A DNA stretch of 64,000 bases from Nioella halotolerans (GCA_003428585.1 QVQC01000032.1:62001-126000); one strand, 5' to 3'; counted from the stretch's first letter, positions 47,711 to 59,535 are shown. The notes: generated from the letters alone by a model not told the origin. Numbers and translations are program-made.

Positions 47711-48106
47711 ATGGACTGGAGCGTTCTGAGCGGGACCGAGGGCGTGTTGCACGATAACCTCGGCGGTCTGGCCGCGGTGCTGTCCTGGGTCGTCGCCGGG
47801 GTGGAACTTCTGGCCATTGCGGTGATGCTGATCGGCACCGCGCGCTTCCTGGTCGGCTTCGTCTCGGCCGAGGTGCAGCGCGCCGAGTCCGCCCGCGCCC
47901 ATGTCATCAACCGCGAGCGGGTGGAGCTTGGGCGCTATATCCTTTCCGGTCTGGAACTCCTGATCGTTTCGGACATCATCCACACCGCGCTCAGCCTTGC
48001 CCTGGCCGACCTCGTCTACCTTGCGCTCCTTGTGGCGATACGATCGGCCATCAGCTACTTTCTCGATCGTGAAATCCGCGAGATCAAGGAGGATCCCGAC
48101 CGATGA
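47711..48106 (+). CDS. DUF1622 family membrane protein
   Basis: A 131-residue protein with three predicted membrane helices (~20-46, 78-96, 97-112), with RVELGRYILSGLELLIVSDIIHT (~74-96) as the conserved family core and a charged C-terminus (DREIREIKEDPDR). Function unknown. It begins 13 bp after ivd, and its last codons contain AAGGAGG, the ribosome site for the following 31-codon ORF, whose ATG overlaps its stop. Confidence 0.82.
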   Translation: MDWSVLSGTEGVLHDNLGGLAAVLSWVVAGVELLAIAVMLIGTARFLVGFVSAEVQRAESARAHVINRERVELGRYILSGLELLIVSDIIHTALSLALADLVYLALLVAIRSAISYFLDREIREIKEDPDR

Positions 48107-48198
48107 TGGACGACCAGACAGGGCCAGCCCGCAACGACCGGCGGGCCTTCGCCGCGGGCTGCCGCTTCGACTATGAAAACCCGGAGTATCGCGCATGA
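48103..48198 (+). CDS. 31-residue coupled small ORF in the liu operon
   Basis: A 31-codon ORF beginning MMDDQTGPARNDRRAF and ending CRFDYENPEYRA. AGGAGG at 48088-48093 is 10 nt upstream of the ATG. Its start overlaps the DUF1622 stop (ATGATG) and its stop overlaps the next start (ATGA), so it fills the gap with no spacer. One Cys, acidic/aromatic C-terminus, no membrane segment. I do not recognise a family. It could be a genuine small protein or a coupling device for the downstream gene. Confidence 0.5.
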   Translation: MMDDQTGPARNDRRAFAAGCRFDYENPEYRA

Positions 48199-48689
48199 AA
48201 CATGCAGGCTTTCTGGCAGCCCTTTGCCTTGCCGTAGCCGGCCACGCCGGCGCGCAGGATCTGGTCTTCGACCCGTCGCACACGCTGACCTGCATCGCGG
48301 CGACGCCGGATCATCACGCGGCGGAGGCCTGTTTCGGCACCTCGGCGGAACGCTGCATGTCCGACACGCCGGGCGGGTACAGTACCGTGGCCATGGGCGG
48401 TTGCATGTCGGCGGAAGCCGAATTCTGGGATGACCGGCTCAACGCCGCCTACCGGCAACTGCGCGCGCAGGACCAGCGGCAGGATGCCGAGGCGCCGGAT
48501 CATGCCCCCGCGCAAGCCGAGGCGCTGCGCGACATGCAGCGCGCCTGGATCGGGTTTCGCGACGCGACTTGCGCCTACGAGGCCAGCCAATGGGGCGGCG
48601 GCACCGGGCAGGGCCCGGCCTATGCAGGATGCGTCATGCGCATGACCGCGGCGCAGACGCTTTACTTGCAGCGCCAGCGGGGCATGTGA
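48195..48689 (+). CDS. DUF1311/LprI-like exported protein
   Basis: A 164-residue protein with a signal peptide (1-20, cleavage after AGA in AGAQD) and a DUF1311 (LprI, lysozyme-inhibitor-like) domain. Typical elements are GCMSAEAEFWDDRLNAAYRQL (~74-94) and LRDMQRAWIGFRDATCAYEAS (~115-135). Five Cys in the mature part suggest disulfides. Periplasmic; its role inside a leucine-catabolic operon is unexplained. 33 bp before mccB. Confidence 0.83.
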   Translation: MKHAGFLAALCLAVAGHAGAQDLVFDPSHTLTCIAATPDHHAAEACFGTSAERCMSDTPGGYSTVAMGGCMSAEAEFWDDRLNAAYRQLRAQDQRQDAEAPDHAPAQAEALRDMQRAWIGFRDATCAYEASQWGGGTGQGPAYAGCVMRMTAAQTLYLQRQRGM

Positions 48690-48722
48690 CCCCACCGCAG
48701 CCACTTGCAACCGGAGATCGCC

Positions 48723-50327
48723 ATGAAACTTGTATCCAGGATCATCACCGGCTCGGCGGACTTCGCCACCAACCGCGCCACGCATCTCGACGCCTTGGCC
48801 GAGGTGCGCGCGGCGGCCGAGGCGGCGGAACAGGGCGGCGGCGACAAGGCCCGCACCCGGCACCTGTCGCGCGGCAAGATGCTGCCGCGTGATCGGGTGG
48901 CGAACCTGCTCGACCCCGGCTCTCCGTTTCTGGAGGTGGGCGCGACGGCCGGGCACGGCATGTATGACGGGGCCGCGCCCGGCGGCGGCGCGATCGCGGG
49001 CATCGGCCGGGTGCATGGGCAGGAGGTTATGGTGGTCTGCAACGACGCCACCGTGAAGGGCGGAACCTATTTCCCGATCACCGTCAAGAAGCACCTGCGC
49101 GCGCAGGAGATCGCGGAGCAGAACAACCTTCCTTGCATCTACCTCGTGGATTCGGGCGGCGCCAACCTGCCGCAGCAGGACGAGGTCTTTCCCGACCGCG
49201 ACCATTTCGGGCGCATCTTCTACAATCAGGCCAACATGTCGGCCAAGGGCATTCCGCAGATCGCGGTGGTCATGGGGTCTTGCACGGCGGGCGGGGCCTA
49301 CGTGCCGGCGATGTCGGACGTCACCATCATCGTGAAGCAACAGGGGACGATCTTCCTGGCCGGCCCGCCGCTGGTCAAGGCCGCGATCGGCGAGGTGGTG
49401 ACGGCCGAGGATCTGGGCGGCGGCGACGTGCATACGCGCCTGTCGGGCGTGGCCGATTACCTGGCCGAGGATGATGACCACGCGCTCGCCCTCGCGCGGC
49501 AAGCGGTGGCGGGGTTCAACCGCACCCGGCCCGCAACGGTGGATTGGCAAAGCCCCGAGGATCCGGCCTACGACCCCGAGGAGATCCTCGGCGTCGTGCC
49601 GGCCAGCCTGACCACGCCCTACGATATCCGCGAGGTCATCGCGCGGGTGGTGGATGGCAGCCGCTTCGACGAATTCAAGGCGCGGTTCGGCGAGACCATC
49701 GTGACCGGCTTTGCGCATGTCATGGGTTGCCCGGTAGGGATCGTGGCCAATAACGGGGTGCTCTACAGCGAAAGTGCCGCGAAAGCCGCGCATTTCATCG
49801 AGCTGTGCAGCCAGAGGAATATTCCGCTGGTCTTCCTGCAGAACATCACCGGCTTCATGGTCGGCCGGAAATACGAGGCCGAGGGGATCGCGCGGCACGG
49901 CGCCAAGATGGTGACGGCGGTGGCCACCACGAAGGTGCCCAAGATCACCATGCTGGTCGGCGGCTCTTTCGGCGCCGGGAACTACGGCATGGCGGGGCGC
50001 GCCTATAGCCCGCGCTTCCTGTGGACCTGGCCCAGTTCGCGGATTTCCGTGATGGGCGGCGCGCAGGCGGCGGGCGTGCTGGCGACCGTCAAACGCGACG
50101 CGATCGAGCGGGCGGGCGGCAGCTGGTCGGCGGAGGAAGAGGCGGAATTCAAGCGCCCGACGCTGGACATGTTCGAGCACCAGTCGCACCCGCTCTATGC
50201 CTCGGCGCGGCTTTGGGATGACGGGGTGATCGACCCGCGCAAGACGCGGCAGACGCTGTTCCTGTCGCTGTCGGCGGCGCTCAATGCCCCGATCGAGGAG
50301 ACGCGCTTCGGCGTGTTCCGGATGTGA
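48723..50327 (+). CDS. mccB: Methylcrotonyl-CoA carboxylase, carboxyltransferase (beta) subunit
   Basis: A 534-residue carboxyltransferase (LiuB). It transfers CO2 from biotin on MccA to 3-methylcrotonyl-CoA. ClpP/crotonase-fold halves are visible: [22 protein letters not shown] (~136-157), [19 protein letters not shown] (~181-199) and [19 protein letters not shown] (~370-388). The DxxGxNLPQQxxVFPD-type stretch separates it from propionyl-CoA carboxylase. ATG 48723 after CCGGAGATCGCC; the TTG-like extension to 48705 is less likely. Confidence 0.95.
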   Translation: MKLVSRIITGSADFATNRATHLDALAEVRAAAEAAEQGGGDKARTRHLSRGKMLPRDRVANLLDPGSPFLEVGATAGHGMYDGAAPGGGAIAGIGRVHGQEVMVVCNDATVKGGTYFPITVKKHLRAQEIAEQNNLPCIYLVDSGGANLPQQDEVFPDRDHFGRIFYNQANMSAKGIPQIAVVMGSCTAGGAYVPAMSDVTIIVKQQGTIFLAGPPLVKAAIGEVVTAEDLGGGDVHTRLSGVADYLAEDDDHALALARQAVAGFNRTRPATVDWQSPEDPAYDPEEILGVVPASLTTPYDIREVIARVVDGSRFDEFKARFGETIVTGFAHVMGCPVGIVANNGVLYSESAAKAAHFIELCSQRNIPLVFLQNITGFMVGRKYEAEGIARHGAKMVTAVATTKVPKITMLVGGSFGAGNYGMAGRAYSPRFLWTWPSSRISVMGGAQAAGVLATVKRDAIERAGGSWSAEEEAEFKRPTLDMFEHQSHPLYASARLWDDGVIDPRKTRQTLFLSLSAALNAPIEETRFGVFRM

Positions 50328-50334
50328 GGCCGGG

Positions 50335-50753
50335 ATGAGCAAGAAAACCCTGCAAGAGATCATCGACCAGAACCCGGAGGCCGAAACCTTCCGCTTCGGT
50401 GACAGCGAAGATTTGTGCAACAGAATCCTCGCGCTCGTCCGCGCGGGCAAGAAGACCGCAACCTGCGAGGCGATGCGCGCTTACACCGAGGGGGGCGATG
50501 CCTTCCCCGAGGTCGGGCGGCGGGACATCGCGCTCAACTGGGACGGGACACCGGCAATGATGCTGGAAACGGTCGAGGTGACGACGCGCCGCTTCGACGA
50601 GATGGACGACGAGTTCGTGGCCGCCCAGGGCGAATTCCGCGATCTCGCCCACTGGCGCAAGGGGTATCGCGCCTATTTCACCCGCAACGGCGGCTTTTCG
50701 GAAGACATGGAAATCATGTGCGAACGGTTCCGCATGGTGGAGGATTACGCCTG

Positions 50754-50754
<1 letters not shown>
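50335..50754 (+). CDS. ASCH domain protein
   Basis: A 139-residue protein made of an ASCH (PUA-like) domain: FRFGDSEDLCNRILALVRAGKKTATCEA (~20-47, with the AGKKTAT signature) and the C-terminal RAYFTRNGGFSEDMEIMCERFRMVE. ASCH proteins bind RNA or modified nucleosides, and some are amidohydrolases. It lies between mccB (7 bp) and mccA (1-bp overlap, TGATG), so it is co-transcribed and coupled with MccA. Role there unknown. Confidence 0.85.
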
Positions 50755-52714
<1,960 letters not shown>

Positions 52715-52718
<4 letters not shown>

Positions 52719-53374
52719 TCCGCCTGCATCACGTGCCGCAAAGCCGCTCGATGCGGGTGCTGTGGTTGTTGAACGAGCTGGGCGTGCCCTACGAGGTGCA
52801 GGTCTGGCCGTTCGACAAGACACTGCGCTCGGACGATTATCGCAGCCGAAACCCCGCCGGCCGGGTGCCGGCGCTGGAGATCGACGGGACCTGCTGGTGG
52901 GAAAGCGGCGCCATCACCGAACTTCTGTGCGAGCGGTTCCCGGAGGCGGGCATGGGCCGTGCGCCGGGCCACCCGGACCGCGCGCAATGGTTGATCTGGG
53001 TGCATTTCGCCGAGACGATCAGCCAGCATGTCGCGGCGCTGACGCAGCAGCACATCATGCTGCGCGCGGATGCGATGCGCAGCGCAACGGTGATGCAACT
53101 GGAGGCCAAGCGGCTGGAAAAGTGTTTTGCCGCCATTGACGGGCGGCTTTCGGGCCGCGACCTTCTGCTGGACGGCGGGTTTTCCGCCGCCGATATCTCG
53201 GTTGGGCAGGCCGTCTACATGGCCCGGCATTTCGCACGGATCGAGCCGTTTCCGGCGCTTCAGGGCTGGTACGAGCGGATCACCGCGCGGCCCGGTTTCG
53301 CGCTGGCCTGCCCGAACGAGGCGCAGGCCCGGATTTACACGCAGGCGTTCTACGCGCCGTGGGAGGGGACATGA
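52715..53374 (+). CDS. Glutathione S-transferase family protein
   Basis: A 219-residue soluble GST. The thioredoxin-fold N-terminus (IRLHHVPQSRSMRVLWLLNE, with RNPAGRVPALEIDG ~46 and ESGAITELL ~64) is followed by an all-helical C-domain ending GWYERITARPGFALA. The Ser11/Ser13 region may supply the catalytic hydroxyl. ATGA overlaps couple it to mccA before and to the HMG-CoA lyase gene after. Its place in the pathway is unknown. Confidence 0.9.
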
Positions 53375-54225
53375 GCGACCCGGTTGAAATCTTCGAGGTC
53401 GGCCCGCGCGACGGGCTTCAGAACGAGGCGCGCCAGATCCCGACGGCCGAAAAGGTCGCGCTGGTCGATTGCCTTGGCCGCGCCGGGTTTCACCGGATCG
53501 AGGTGGCAAGCTTCGTCAGCCCGAAATGGGTGCCGCAGATGGCCGACTCGGCGCAGGTGCTGGCCGGGATCACCCGCGCGCCGGGCGTGTCCTACGCCGC
53601 GCTGACCCCCAACATGCAAGGCTACGAACGTGCGAAAGAAGCGCGGGCCGACGAGATCGCGATCTTCGCCTCGGCCAGCGAAGGGTTCTCGAAGGCCAAT
53701 ATCAACGCCACGATCGAGGAAAGCATAACCCGCTTCGTGCCCGTGGCGCAGGCCGCACGGGCCGATGGCATCCCGGTGCGCGGCTATATCTCCTGCGTGA
53801 CCGACTGCCCCTTCGACGGGCCGGTGGCGCCGGGCGACGTGGCCCGCGTGGCCGCGACTCTGCGCAACATGGGGTGCTACGAGATCTCGCTCGGCGATAC
53901 GATCGGGCAGGGGCGTCCGGAAACCGTCGACGCGATGCTGGCTGCCGTACTGGAGTGCTGCGCGCCGGAGGAACTGGCCGGGCATTTCCACGACACGGGC
54001 GGCAAGGCGCTGGCCAATATCGAGGTGTCGCTGGCGCGCGGGCTGCGGGTTTTCGACGCCGCCGTCGGCGGGCTTGGCGGCTGCCCCTACGCGCCGGGCG
54101 CGGCGGGCAATGTGGCGACAGAAGCGGTCGCGGCGCGGCTGGCGGAACTGGGCCATGAGACGGGGCTCGACCAGACCGTTCTGGCCGAGGCCAGCGCCAT
54201 GGCACGGGCGATGAGGAAAGGGTAA
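53371..54225 (+). CDS. Hydroxymethylglutaryl-CoA lyase
   Basis: A 284-residue TIM-barrel lyase (LiuE type). It cleaves HMG-CoA to acetyl-CoA and acetoacetate, ending leucine degradation. The active-site start EVGPRDGLQNE (~9-19), SFVSPKWVPQMAD (~48-60), the metal-site HFHDTGGKALANI (~208) and the C-terminal flexible loop GGLGGCPYAPGAAGNVATE (~233, with the catalytic Cys) are all present. Standard bacterial length. Confidence 0.95.
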   Translation: MSDPVEIFEVGPRDGLQNEARQIPTAEKVALVDCLGRAGFHRIEVASFVSPKWVPQMADSAQVLAGITRAPGVSYAALTPNMQGYERAKEARADEIAIFASASEGFSKANINATIEESITRFVPVAQAARADGIPVRGYISCVTDCPFDGPVAPGDVARVAATLRNMGCYEISLGDTIGQGRPETVDAMLAAVLECCAPEELAGHFHDTGGKALANIEVSLARGLRVFDAAVGGLGGCPYAPGAAGNVATEAVAARLAELGHETGLDQTVLAEASAMARAMRKG

Positions 54226-54228
54226 GGC

Positions 54229-55011
54229 GTGGAGACCATTGATATTTCCGTGGACGGGCGCGGGGTGGCCGTACTCATGCTGGACCGGCCGGAAAAGCAC
54301 AACGCGCTGTCGGCGCAGATGATCGCGGAGGTGACCGAGGCGGCGGAGCGGCTGGGCCGCGACCCGGCGGTGCGGGTCGTGGTGTTGACGGGCAGCGGCA
54401 AGAGCTTTTGCGCGGGTGGCGATCTGGGTTGGATGAAGGAACAGATGGGGGCCGATGCCGCCACCCGCGCCGCGGAGGCGCGCAAGCTGGCCGAGATGTT
54501 GGGCGCTCTGGACCGGATGCCCAAGCCGCTGATCGGGCGGGTGCAGGGGCAGGCTTTCGGTGGCGGAATCGGCATGATGTCGGTCTGCGACGTGGCCGTC
54601 GGGATCGAGGGCGCGAAATTCGGGCTGACGGAAACCCGTCTTGGCCTGATCCCGGCCACGATCGGGCCCTACGTGGTGGCGCGGATGGGCGCGGCGCGGG
54701 CGCGGCGCGTCTTCATGTCGGCGCGAATTTTCGAGGCGGACGAGGCGGTTACGCTTGGCCTTCTGGCACGGGCGGTGGCGCCGGACGATCTCGACGCGGC
54801 GGTGGAGGCGGAAATCGAGCCCTACCTTGCCTGCGCGCCGGGCGCGGTGGCGCGGGCCAAGGCGCTGGTCGCCAAGCTGGAGCCGCGGGTCGATGACGCC
54901 GTGGTGGCGCTGACCATCGACGCGCTTGTCGACGCTTGGGAAAGCGAGGAAGCGCCGGAGGGCGTTGCAGCGTTTTTCGAAAAGCGAAAGCCACGCTGGC
55001 AAGAGGGATAG
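54229..55011 (+). CDS. Enoyl-CoA hydratase family, probable methylglutaconyl-CoA hydratase
   Basis: A 260-residue crotonase-fold protein (LiuC position), expected to hydrate 3-methylglutaconyl-CoA to HMG-CoA. LDRPEKHNALSAQM (~18-31) and the oxyanion loops SFCAGGDLGWMKE (~59-71) and QGQAFGGGIGMMSVCD (~105-120) are visible. The GTG start at 54229 lies 3 bp after the lyase stop. Specificity is inferred from operon position. Last gene of the liu operon. Confidence 0.88.
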   Translation: METIDISVDGRGVAVLMLDRPEKHNALSAQMIAEVTEAAERLGRDPAVRVVVLTGSGKSFCAGGDLGWMKEQMGADAATRAAEARKLAEMLGALDRMPKPLIGRVQGQAFGGGIGMMSVCDVAVGIEGAKFGLTETRLGLIPATIGPYVVARMGAARARRVFMSARIFEADEAVTLGLLARAVAPDDLDAAVEAEIEPYLACAPGAVARAKALVAKLEPRVDDAVVALTIDALVDAWESEEAPEGVAAFFEKRKPRWQEG

Positions 55012-55090
55012 GGCCGCCGCGCGCCTCGTCGCGGTCGCCCATCCGCGGGGCGCGTCGCGGTGGCCGGTCGGCGCGGACGGGCAGGGGGCC

Positions 55091-55126
55091 GGGACGGGCG
55101 CTGCCGCCGCGCCTTGCGCCCGTCCC
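55091..55126. terminator. Strong hairpin after the liu operon
   Basis: 11-bp perfect stem with a 14-nt loop, 80 bp after the last liu stop. Lacks a T-run, so it may protect the 3' end or mark a factor-dependent terminator rather than an intrinsic one. Confidence 0.5.
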
Positions 55127-55253
55127 CCCCCGAGACAGTCGCGCCAAGCGGGGGCCAATACGAAAGTGGCGGCGCATCGGCTGCAATAGCGGCGCCGGCC
55201 CGGGCTGCGCTGTTTTTTCCCGTTCGGGATGCCCGTGATGCGTCCGGGTTCGG

Positions 55254-55282
55254 TTGACCCCCGGGCGGTGCGGCCCTAAACA
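55254..55282 (+). promoter_or_regulatory. Possible nuo operon promoter
   Basis: TTGACC (55254-55259), 17-nt spacer, TAAACA (55277-55282), about 85 bp upstream of nuoA. Good -35, moderate -10. It is the best candidate in the intergenic region. Confidence 0.48.
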
Positions 55283-55367
55283 CCATGGCAAGGGCGGCGC
55301 ATGACAGATGCGCCGGCACCAGACCCGCGCCGGGGCATCCGGCGCCTGCGAGCCGAAGGAGCCAGCC

Positions 55368-55733
55368 TTGGAAGACCTGCTCAGGGATTATGCACCCGTC
55401 CTGATCTTTCTCGCCCTCGCCATCGGGCTGGGGATCGTCCTGATCCTTGCCGCCGTGGTTCTTGCGGTAAGCAACCCGGACCCCGAAAAGGTGTCGGCCT
55501 ATGAATGCGGGTTCAACGCCTTCGATGACGCGCGGATGAAGTTCGACGTGCGCTTTTACCTCGTGTCGATCCTGTTCATCATCTTTGACCTCGAAATCGC
55601 CTTCCTGTTTCCGTGGGGCGTCGCCTTCCCGACAATGTCGGATGCCGGCTTCTGGTCGATGATGATATTCCTTGCCGTGCTGACCATCGGCTTTGCCTAC
55701 GAATGGAAGAAAGGGGCGCTCGAATGGGAGTGA
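55368..55733 (+). CDS. nuoA: NADH-quinone oxidoreductase subunit A
   Basis: A 121-residue three-helix membrane subunit of complex I. The start is a TTG at 55368 ([11 protein letters not shown] as translated), chosen because AAGGAG is 6-7 nt upstream and NuoA homologues in this clade begin MEDLLREY-like. The conserved [27 protein letters not shown] loop (~43-65) and [11 protein letters not shown] (~73-83) are intact. It overlaps nuoB by 10 bp. Confidence 0.96.
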   Translation: MEDLLRDYAPVLIFLALAIGLGIVLILAAVVLAVSNPDPEKVSAYECGFNAFDDARMKFDVRFYLVSILFIIFDLEIAFLFPWGVAFPTMSDAGFWSMMIFLAVLTIGFAYEWKKGALEWE

Positions 55734-56257
55734 TGACCGGGGCCAATACCGCCGGAGCGGACAAGGACGTGGCCACCCAGACCCTGAACGCGGAGCTGCA
55801 GGACAAGGGGTTCCTGCTGACGACCGCCGATGACCTGATCAACTGGGCGCGTACCGGAAGCCTGCACTGGATGACCTTCGGGCTGGCCTGTTGCGCGGTC
55901 GAGATGATGCACACCTCGATGCCGCGCTACGATGGCGAACGGTTCGGGATCGCCCCGCGCGCCTCCCCGCGCCAGTCCGACGTGATGATCGTGGCCGGCA
56001 CGTTGACCAACAAGATGGCGCCCGCGCTGCGCAAGGTCTATGACCAGATGCCGGAGCCGCGCTACGTGATCAGTATGGGGTCTTGCGCCAATGGCGGCGG
56101 CTACTACCACTATAGTTATTCCGTGGTGCGCGGCTGCGACCGGATCATCCCGGTCGACCTTTACGTGCCGGGCTGCCCGCCGACCGCCGAAGCGCTGCTT
56201 TACGGGTTGCTGCAATTGCAGCGAAAGATCCGCCGCACCGGCACCATTACCCGCTGA
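55724..56257 (+). CDS. nuoB: NADH-quinone oxidoreductase subunit B
   Basis: A 177-residue NuoB carrying iron-sulfur cluster N2. The adjacent Cys pair is in [10 protein letters not shown] (~53-62), and the other ligands are in [10 protein letters not shown] and [15 protein letters not shown] 55724 has AAAGGGG upstream; the ATG at 55733, inside the nuoA stop, is the alternative. Confidence 0.96.
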   Translation: MGVMTGANTAGADKDVATQTLNAELQDKGFLLTTADDLINWARTGSLHWMTFGLACCAVEMMHTSMPRYDGERFGIAPRASPRQSDVMIVAGTLTNKMAPALRKVYDQMPEPRYVISMGSCANGGGYYHYSYSVVRGCDRIIPVDLYVPGCPPTAEALLYGLLQLQRKIRRTGTITR

Positions 56258-56284
56258 GGGCCGCACGCCCCGAGGAGACATGCG

Positions 56285-56899
56285 ATGAGCGACGACACGC
56301 TGCGCGAACTGGCCGAGGTGATCACCCTCAAGCACGGGGATGCCGTCGTGGGCACGGAAATCACCCACGGCGAATTGACGGTGGAGATCACGCTGGCCGC
56401 GATTCCGGCCTTCATCGACTTCCTGAAGACCGACATGGCCTGCCGGTTCTCCACGCTGGTCGATATCACGGCGGTGGATTACCCGAGCCGCGAGAAGCGC
56501 TTCGAGATGGTGTGGCACTTCCTGTCTATGTATCAGAACCACCGCATCCGGGTGAAATGCCCGGTGCGCGAAGATGACGTGGTGCCCTCGATCACCGGCG
56601 TCTTCCCGTCCGCCAACTGGTTCGAGCGGGAGGTTTACGACATGTATGGCATCCTGTTCTCGGGCCACCCGGACCTGCGCCGCATCCTGACCGATTACGG
56701 GTTTCGCGGCCATCCGCTGCGCAAGGATTTCCCGACCACAGGCTATACCGAGCTGCGCTATGACGAGGCGCTGAAACGCGTGGTCTACGAACCGGTCAAG
56801 CTGGTGCAGGAATACCGCCAGTTCGATTTCATGAGCCCGTGGGAAGGGGCCGATTACATCCTGCCGGGTGACGACAAACCCGGGGCCGCGAAAGGCTGA
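56285..56899 (+). CDS. nuoC: NADH-quinone oxidoreductase subunit C
   Basis: A 204-residue NuoC of the peripheral arm (separate from NuoD, unlike the E. coli fusion). The signature [31 protein letters not shown] region (~113-143) is present, and the C-terminus reads [12 protein letters not shown]. It is followed 8 bp later by a sulfotransferase gene instead of nuoD. Confidence 0.96.
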   Translation: MSDDTLRELAEVITLKHGDAVVGTEITHGELTVEITLAAIPAFIDFLKTDMACRFSTLVDITAVDYPSREKRFEMVWHFLSMYQNHRIRVKCPVREDDVVPSITGVFPSANWFEREVYDMYGILFSGHPDLRRILTDYGFRGHPLRKDFPTTGYTELRYDEALKRVVYEPVKLVQEYRQFDFMSPWEGADYILPGDDKPGAAKG

Positions 56900-56907
56900 C
56901 CACTGGC

Positions 56908-57777
56908 ATGGCACAGGCAACGCTTCTTTACGGGATCGGCGCGGCGAAGGCGGGGACCACCTGGCTTTACCGCTACCTTGCCCGGCACCCCGAGGTGCGG
57001 CTGCCCGCCGTGAAGGAGCTGCATTATTTCGACACCTGTGAAACGGGCAAGTTCGAGCGGCAGGTGCAACGCATGACCCGCGAACGCCGCCGCCGCAAGG
57101 CGCGCCTGCCCACGGGCGATGCGAGGTTGGACAAGCGGCTGCAACGCGAGGTCTGGGCCTATACCGGATGGCTGAACGTGATCCGCGGAGGCCGCAACGA
57201 TGCCGGCTATCTCGGGTTTCTCAACCATGACGCGGGCGCGGCGCGGCTGGTGGGCGATATCACCCCGGCCTATGCGACCCTGTCGGAGGGGTCGTTCCGG
57301 CACATGGCGGGGCTGGCGCCGGCGACGCGCTTCGTCTTCCTGATGCGCGACCCGCTGGACCGGTTGTGGTCCAACATCCGCATGGCGGCAACGCGCAAGG
57401 GCGGGGATTTCGCCGCAGACGCGGGCGCGCTTCTGGACAAGGTGCTGGGCGGTGGCGACCGGACGATGGCGGACCGCTGCGATTATGCCGGAACACTGCG
57501 GCGGTTGGGGGTCGCGGTCGACCCGGCCACGGTGTTCACCGGGTTCTACGAGACGCTGTTCCAGCCGGGAACGCTGTCGCGGCTTTGCGGGTTCCTCGGC
57601 ATTTCCGAGCGGCCTGCCGACAGTGAGGCGCGGGTGCTGGTGGGCAACGACCTGACGATGACAGAGGCGCAGCGCGCCCGCGCGATGGCGTGGCTGGCCC
57701 CTCAATACGACGCGGTGGCGCGGGCAATGGGCCCGCTGCCTGCCCGCTGGACGGATAACATGGAGGCGCTGGCATGA
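56908..57777 (+). CDS. Sulfotransferase family protein inserted between nuoC and nuoD
   Basis: A 289-residue PAPS-dependent sulfotransferase-fold protein. The 5'-phosphosulfate loop is [10 protein letters not shown] at 12-21, with an HPEV...KELHYFD stretch (~27-42) as in carbohydrate/heparan-type enzymes. The 3'-phosphate site is RDPLDRLWS (147-155). There is no signal peptide or membrane helix, so it is cytoplasmic. The start is 8 bp after nuoC and the stop overlaps the nuoD ATG (ATGA). Acceptor unknown; base composition matches its neighbours. Confidence 0.9.
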   Translation: MAQATLLYGIGAAKAGTTWLYRYLARHPEVRLPAVKELHYFDTCETGKFERQVQRMTRERRRRKARLPTGDARLDKRLQREVWAYTGWLNVIRGGRNDAGYLGFLNHDAGAARLVGDITPAYATLSEGSFRHMAGLAPATRFVFLMRDPLDRLWSNIRMAATRKGGDFAADAGALLDKVLGGGDRTMADRCDYAGTLRRLGVAVDPATVFTGFYETLFQPGTLSRLCGFLGISERPADSEARVLVGNDLTMTEAQRARAMAWLAPQYDAVARAMGPLPARWTDNMEALA

Positions 57778-58997
57778 TGGATGGCGGCAAAGGCTTCGAG
57801 GACGCCCTGACGGGCGAACAGAAGATCCGGAATTTCAACATCAATTTCGGGCCGCAGCACCCGGCGGCGCATGGTGTGCTGCGGCTGGTGCTGGAACTGG
57901 ACGGCGAGATCGTCGAACGGTGCGACCCGCATATCGGCCTGTTGCATCGCGGCACCGAGAAGCTGATGGAATCCCGCACCTACCTGCAGAACCTGCCCTA
58001 TTTCGACCGGCTCGATTACGTGGCGCCGATGAACCAGGAACACGCGTGGTGCCTGGCCATCGAGAAGCTGACAGGCGTCGAGGTGCCGCGCCGGGCGAGC
58101 CTGATCCGGGTGCTCTATTCGGAAATCGGGCGCATCCTGAACCACTTGCTGAACGTCACCACGCAAGCCATGGACGTGGGCGCGCTGACCCCGCCGCTAT
58201 GGGGGTTCGAGGAACGCGAGAAGCTGATGGTGTTCTACGAACGGGCCTGCGGCGCGCGGCTGCACGCGGCCTATTTCCGCCCCGGAGGGGTGCATCAGGA
58301 CCTGCCGCCGGAATTGCTGGACGATATCGAGGAATGGGCCGGGCATTTCCCAAATGTGCTGGATGATATCGACGGGTTGTTGACGGAAAACCGCATCTTC
58401 AAGCAACGCAACGCCGATATCGGCGTGGTGAGCGAGGAGGAGATCCTCGACTGGGGCTTTTCCGGTGTCATGGTGCGCGGGTCGGGCCTGGCGTGGGATT
58501 TGCGCCGCGCGCAACCCTATGAATGCTACGACGAGTTCGAGTTCCAGATCCCCGTGGGCAAGAACGGCGATTGCTACGACCGCTACCTCGTGCGGATGGA
58601 GGAGATGCGCCAATCGCTTCGCATCATCCTGCAGGCGATCGAGAAGCTACGCGCCCCCGAGGGCCAGGGCGACGTGCTGGCGCGCGGCAAGATCACGCCA
58701 CCCAGCCGGGGTGAGATGAAAACCTCGATGGAGGCGCTCATCCATCACTTCAAGCTGTATACCGAGGGTTTCCACGTTCCCGAGGGCGAGGTCTATGCCT
58801 CCGTCGAGGCGCCCAAGGGCGAATTCGGGGTCTACCTTGTCGCAGATGGCACCAACCGGCCCTACAAGGCCAAGATCCGGGCGCCGGGCTACCTGCATTT
58901 GCAGGCCATGGATCACGTCGCGGGCGGCCATCAACTGGCCGATGTCGCGGCCATCATCGGCACCATGGATGTCGTGTTCGGGGAGATTGACAGGTAA
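57774..58997 (+). CDS. nuoD: NADH-quinone oxidoreductase subunit D
   Basis: A 407-residue NuoD that lines the quinone site of complex [20 protein letters not shown] (~19-37), [20 protein letters not shown] (~51-70), and the C-terminal [14 protein letters not shown] end are canonical. Translationally coupled to the upstream sulfotransferase; the next small ORF starts on its stop (TAATG). Confidence 0.97.
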   Translation: MMDGGKGFEDALTGEQKIRNFNINFGPQHPAAHGVLRLVLELDGEIVERCDPHIGLLHRGTEKLMESRTYLQNLPYFDRLDYVAPMNQEHAWCLAIEKLTGVEVPRRASLIRVLYSEIGRILNHLLNVTTQAMDVGALTPPLWGFEEREKLMVFYERACGARLHAAYFRPGGVHQDLPPELLDDIEEWAGHFPNVLDDIDGLLTENRIFKQRNADIGVVSEEEILDWGFSGVMVRGSGLAWDLRRAQPYECYDEFEFQIPVGKNGDCYDRYLVRMEEMRQSLRIILQAIEKLRAPEGQGDVLARGKITPPSRGEMKTSMEALIHHFKLYTEGFHVPEGEVYASVEAPKGEFGVYLVADGTNRPYKAKIRAPGYLHLQAMDHVAGGHQLADVAAIIGTMDVVFGEIDR

Positions 58998-59170
58998 TGC
59001 TGAGCAATATCGGACTGCCGGGACTGCTTCTGGTCGGACTGATGTCCGGGGGCGGTCCCGGCATGATCGGGGTGTCGACGGTGCAGGTCTTGCAACCTTT
59101 GCCGATGGCAGGGCCTGCGCCGTGGATGATGCCGCTCGTGTCCGGCGCGACGCACGGGGCCGATCAGTGA
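58997..59170 (+). CDS. 57-residue small ORF between nuoD and nuoE
   Basis: A 57-codon ORF starting [15 protein letters not shown]. It is Gly/Pro/Met/Leu-rich (nine Met) and weakly hydrophobic, with no Cys and only two acidic residues apart from the end. The ATG overlaps the nuoD stop and its TGA overlaps the GTG of the next ORF, so it is fully coupled. I do not recognise a family; nuo operons of this clade are known to carry unassigned reading frames. Confidence 0.5.
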   Translation: MLSNIGLPGLLLVGLMSGGGPGMIGVSTVQVLQPLPMAGPAPWMMPLVSGATHGADQ

Positions 59171-59535
59171 GCCTCGCACTTCTCACGACGCTCTGCGGCG
59201 GGGTCACTGTGCTGATCCTCGGCGCGCTGTCGCTGGCCTTCTGGACCGATCCGGCCCGTGGCATGGCGCAGACCACGCATCGCCTCGAAACGCTGCCGCT
59301 TGTCATGGCCGACCGCTACGCCGCCTTCGCGGTGCTGGCGTTGGTCTTCACGATCTACGGCGATCTGAACGTCCTTATCGCCCTTTTCGCCGTCTGCGCC
59401 TTCATGGGCTTTGCCGACGGCGTGATCTATGCCCGCGCCGGGCATCCGCACATGAAACACACGATCTCGGGCGTGCTGTCCTCGGTGGCGCTTGCCATCG
59501 CCGCCGCCGCCCGTTTGACCCAAGGAGCCAGCTAA
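59167..59535 (+). CDS. 122-residue membrane protein before nuoE, uncharacterised
   Basis: GTG start overlapping the previous stop (GTGA). About four hydrophobic helices (~3-28, 47-63, 66-82, 98-118) and conserved-looking loops ([28 protein letters not shown]). Its stop overlaps the nuoE ATG (TAATG). The DUF4267-like small membrane fold is only a guess. Its place suggests a role linked to complex I or its assembly. Confidence 0.65.
   Translation: MSLALLTTLCGGVTVLILGALSLAFWTDPARGMAQTTHRLETLPLVMADRYAAFAVLALVFTIYGDLNVLIALFAVCAFMGFADGVIYARAGHPHMKHTISGVLSSVALAIAAAARLTQGAS

Larger units (their letters stand above)
55012..55367. other. 356-bp intergenic region, liu end to nuoA, no gene seen
   Basis: No supported coding sequence. 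It holds a perfect 11-bp inverted repeat GGGACGGGCGC (55091-55101) / GCGCCCGTCCC (55116-55126) with a 14-nt loop and no U-run, probably the liu transcript end. A promoter-like sequence for nuoA and the nuoA ribosome site AAGGAG (55356-55361) follow. Confidence 0.7.

Noticed and set aside
56908..57777. Sulfotransferase as a recent horizontal insertion
   Set aside because: No repeats, transposase remnants or base-composition break at its borders, and it is coupled by overlap to nuoD; recent transfer is not supported.
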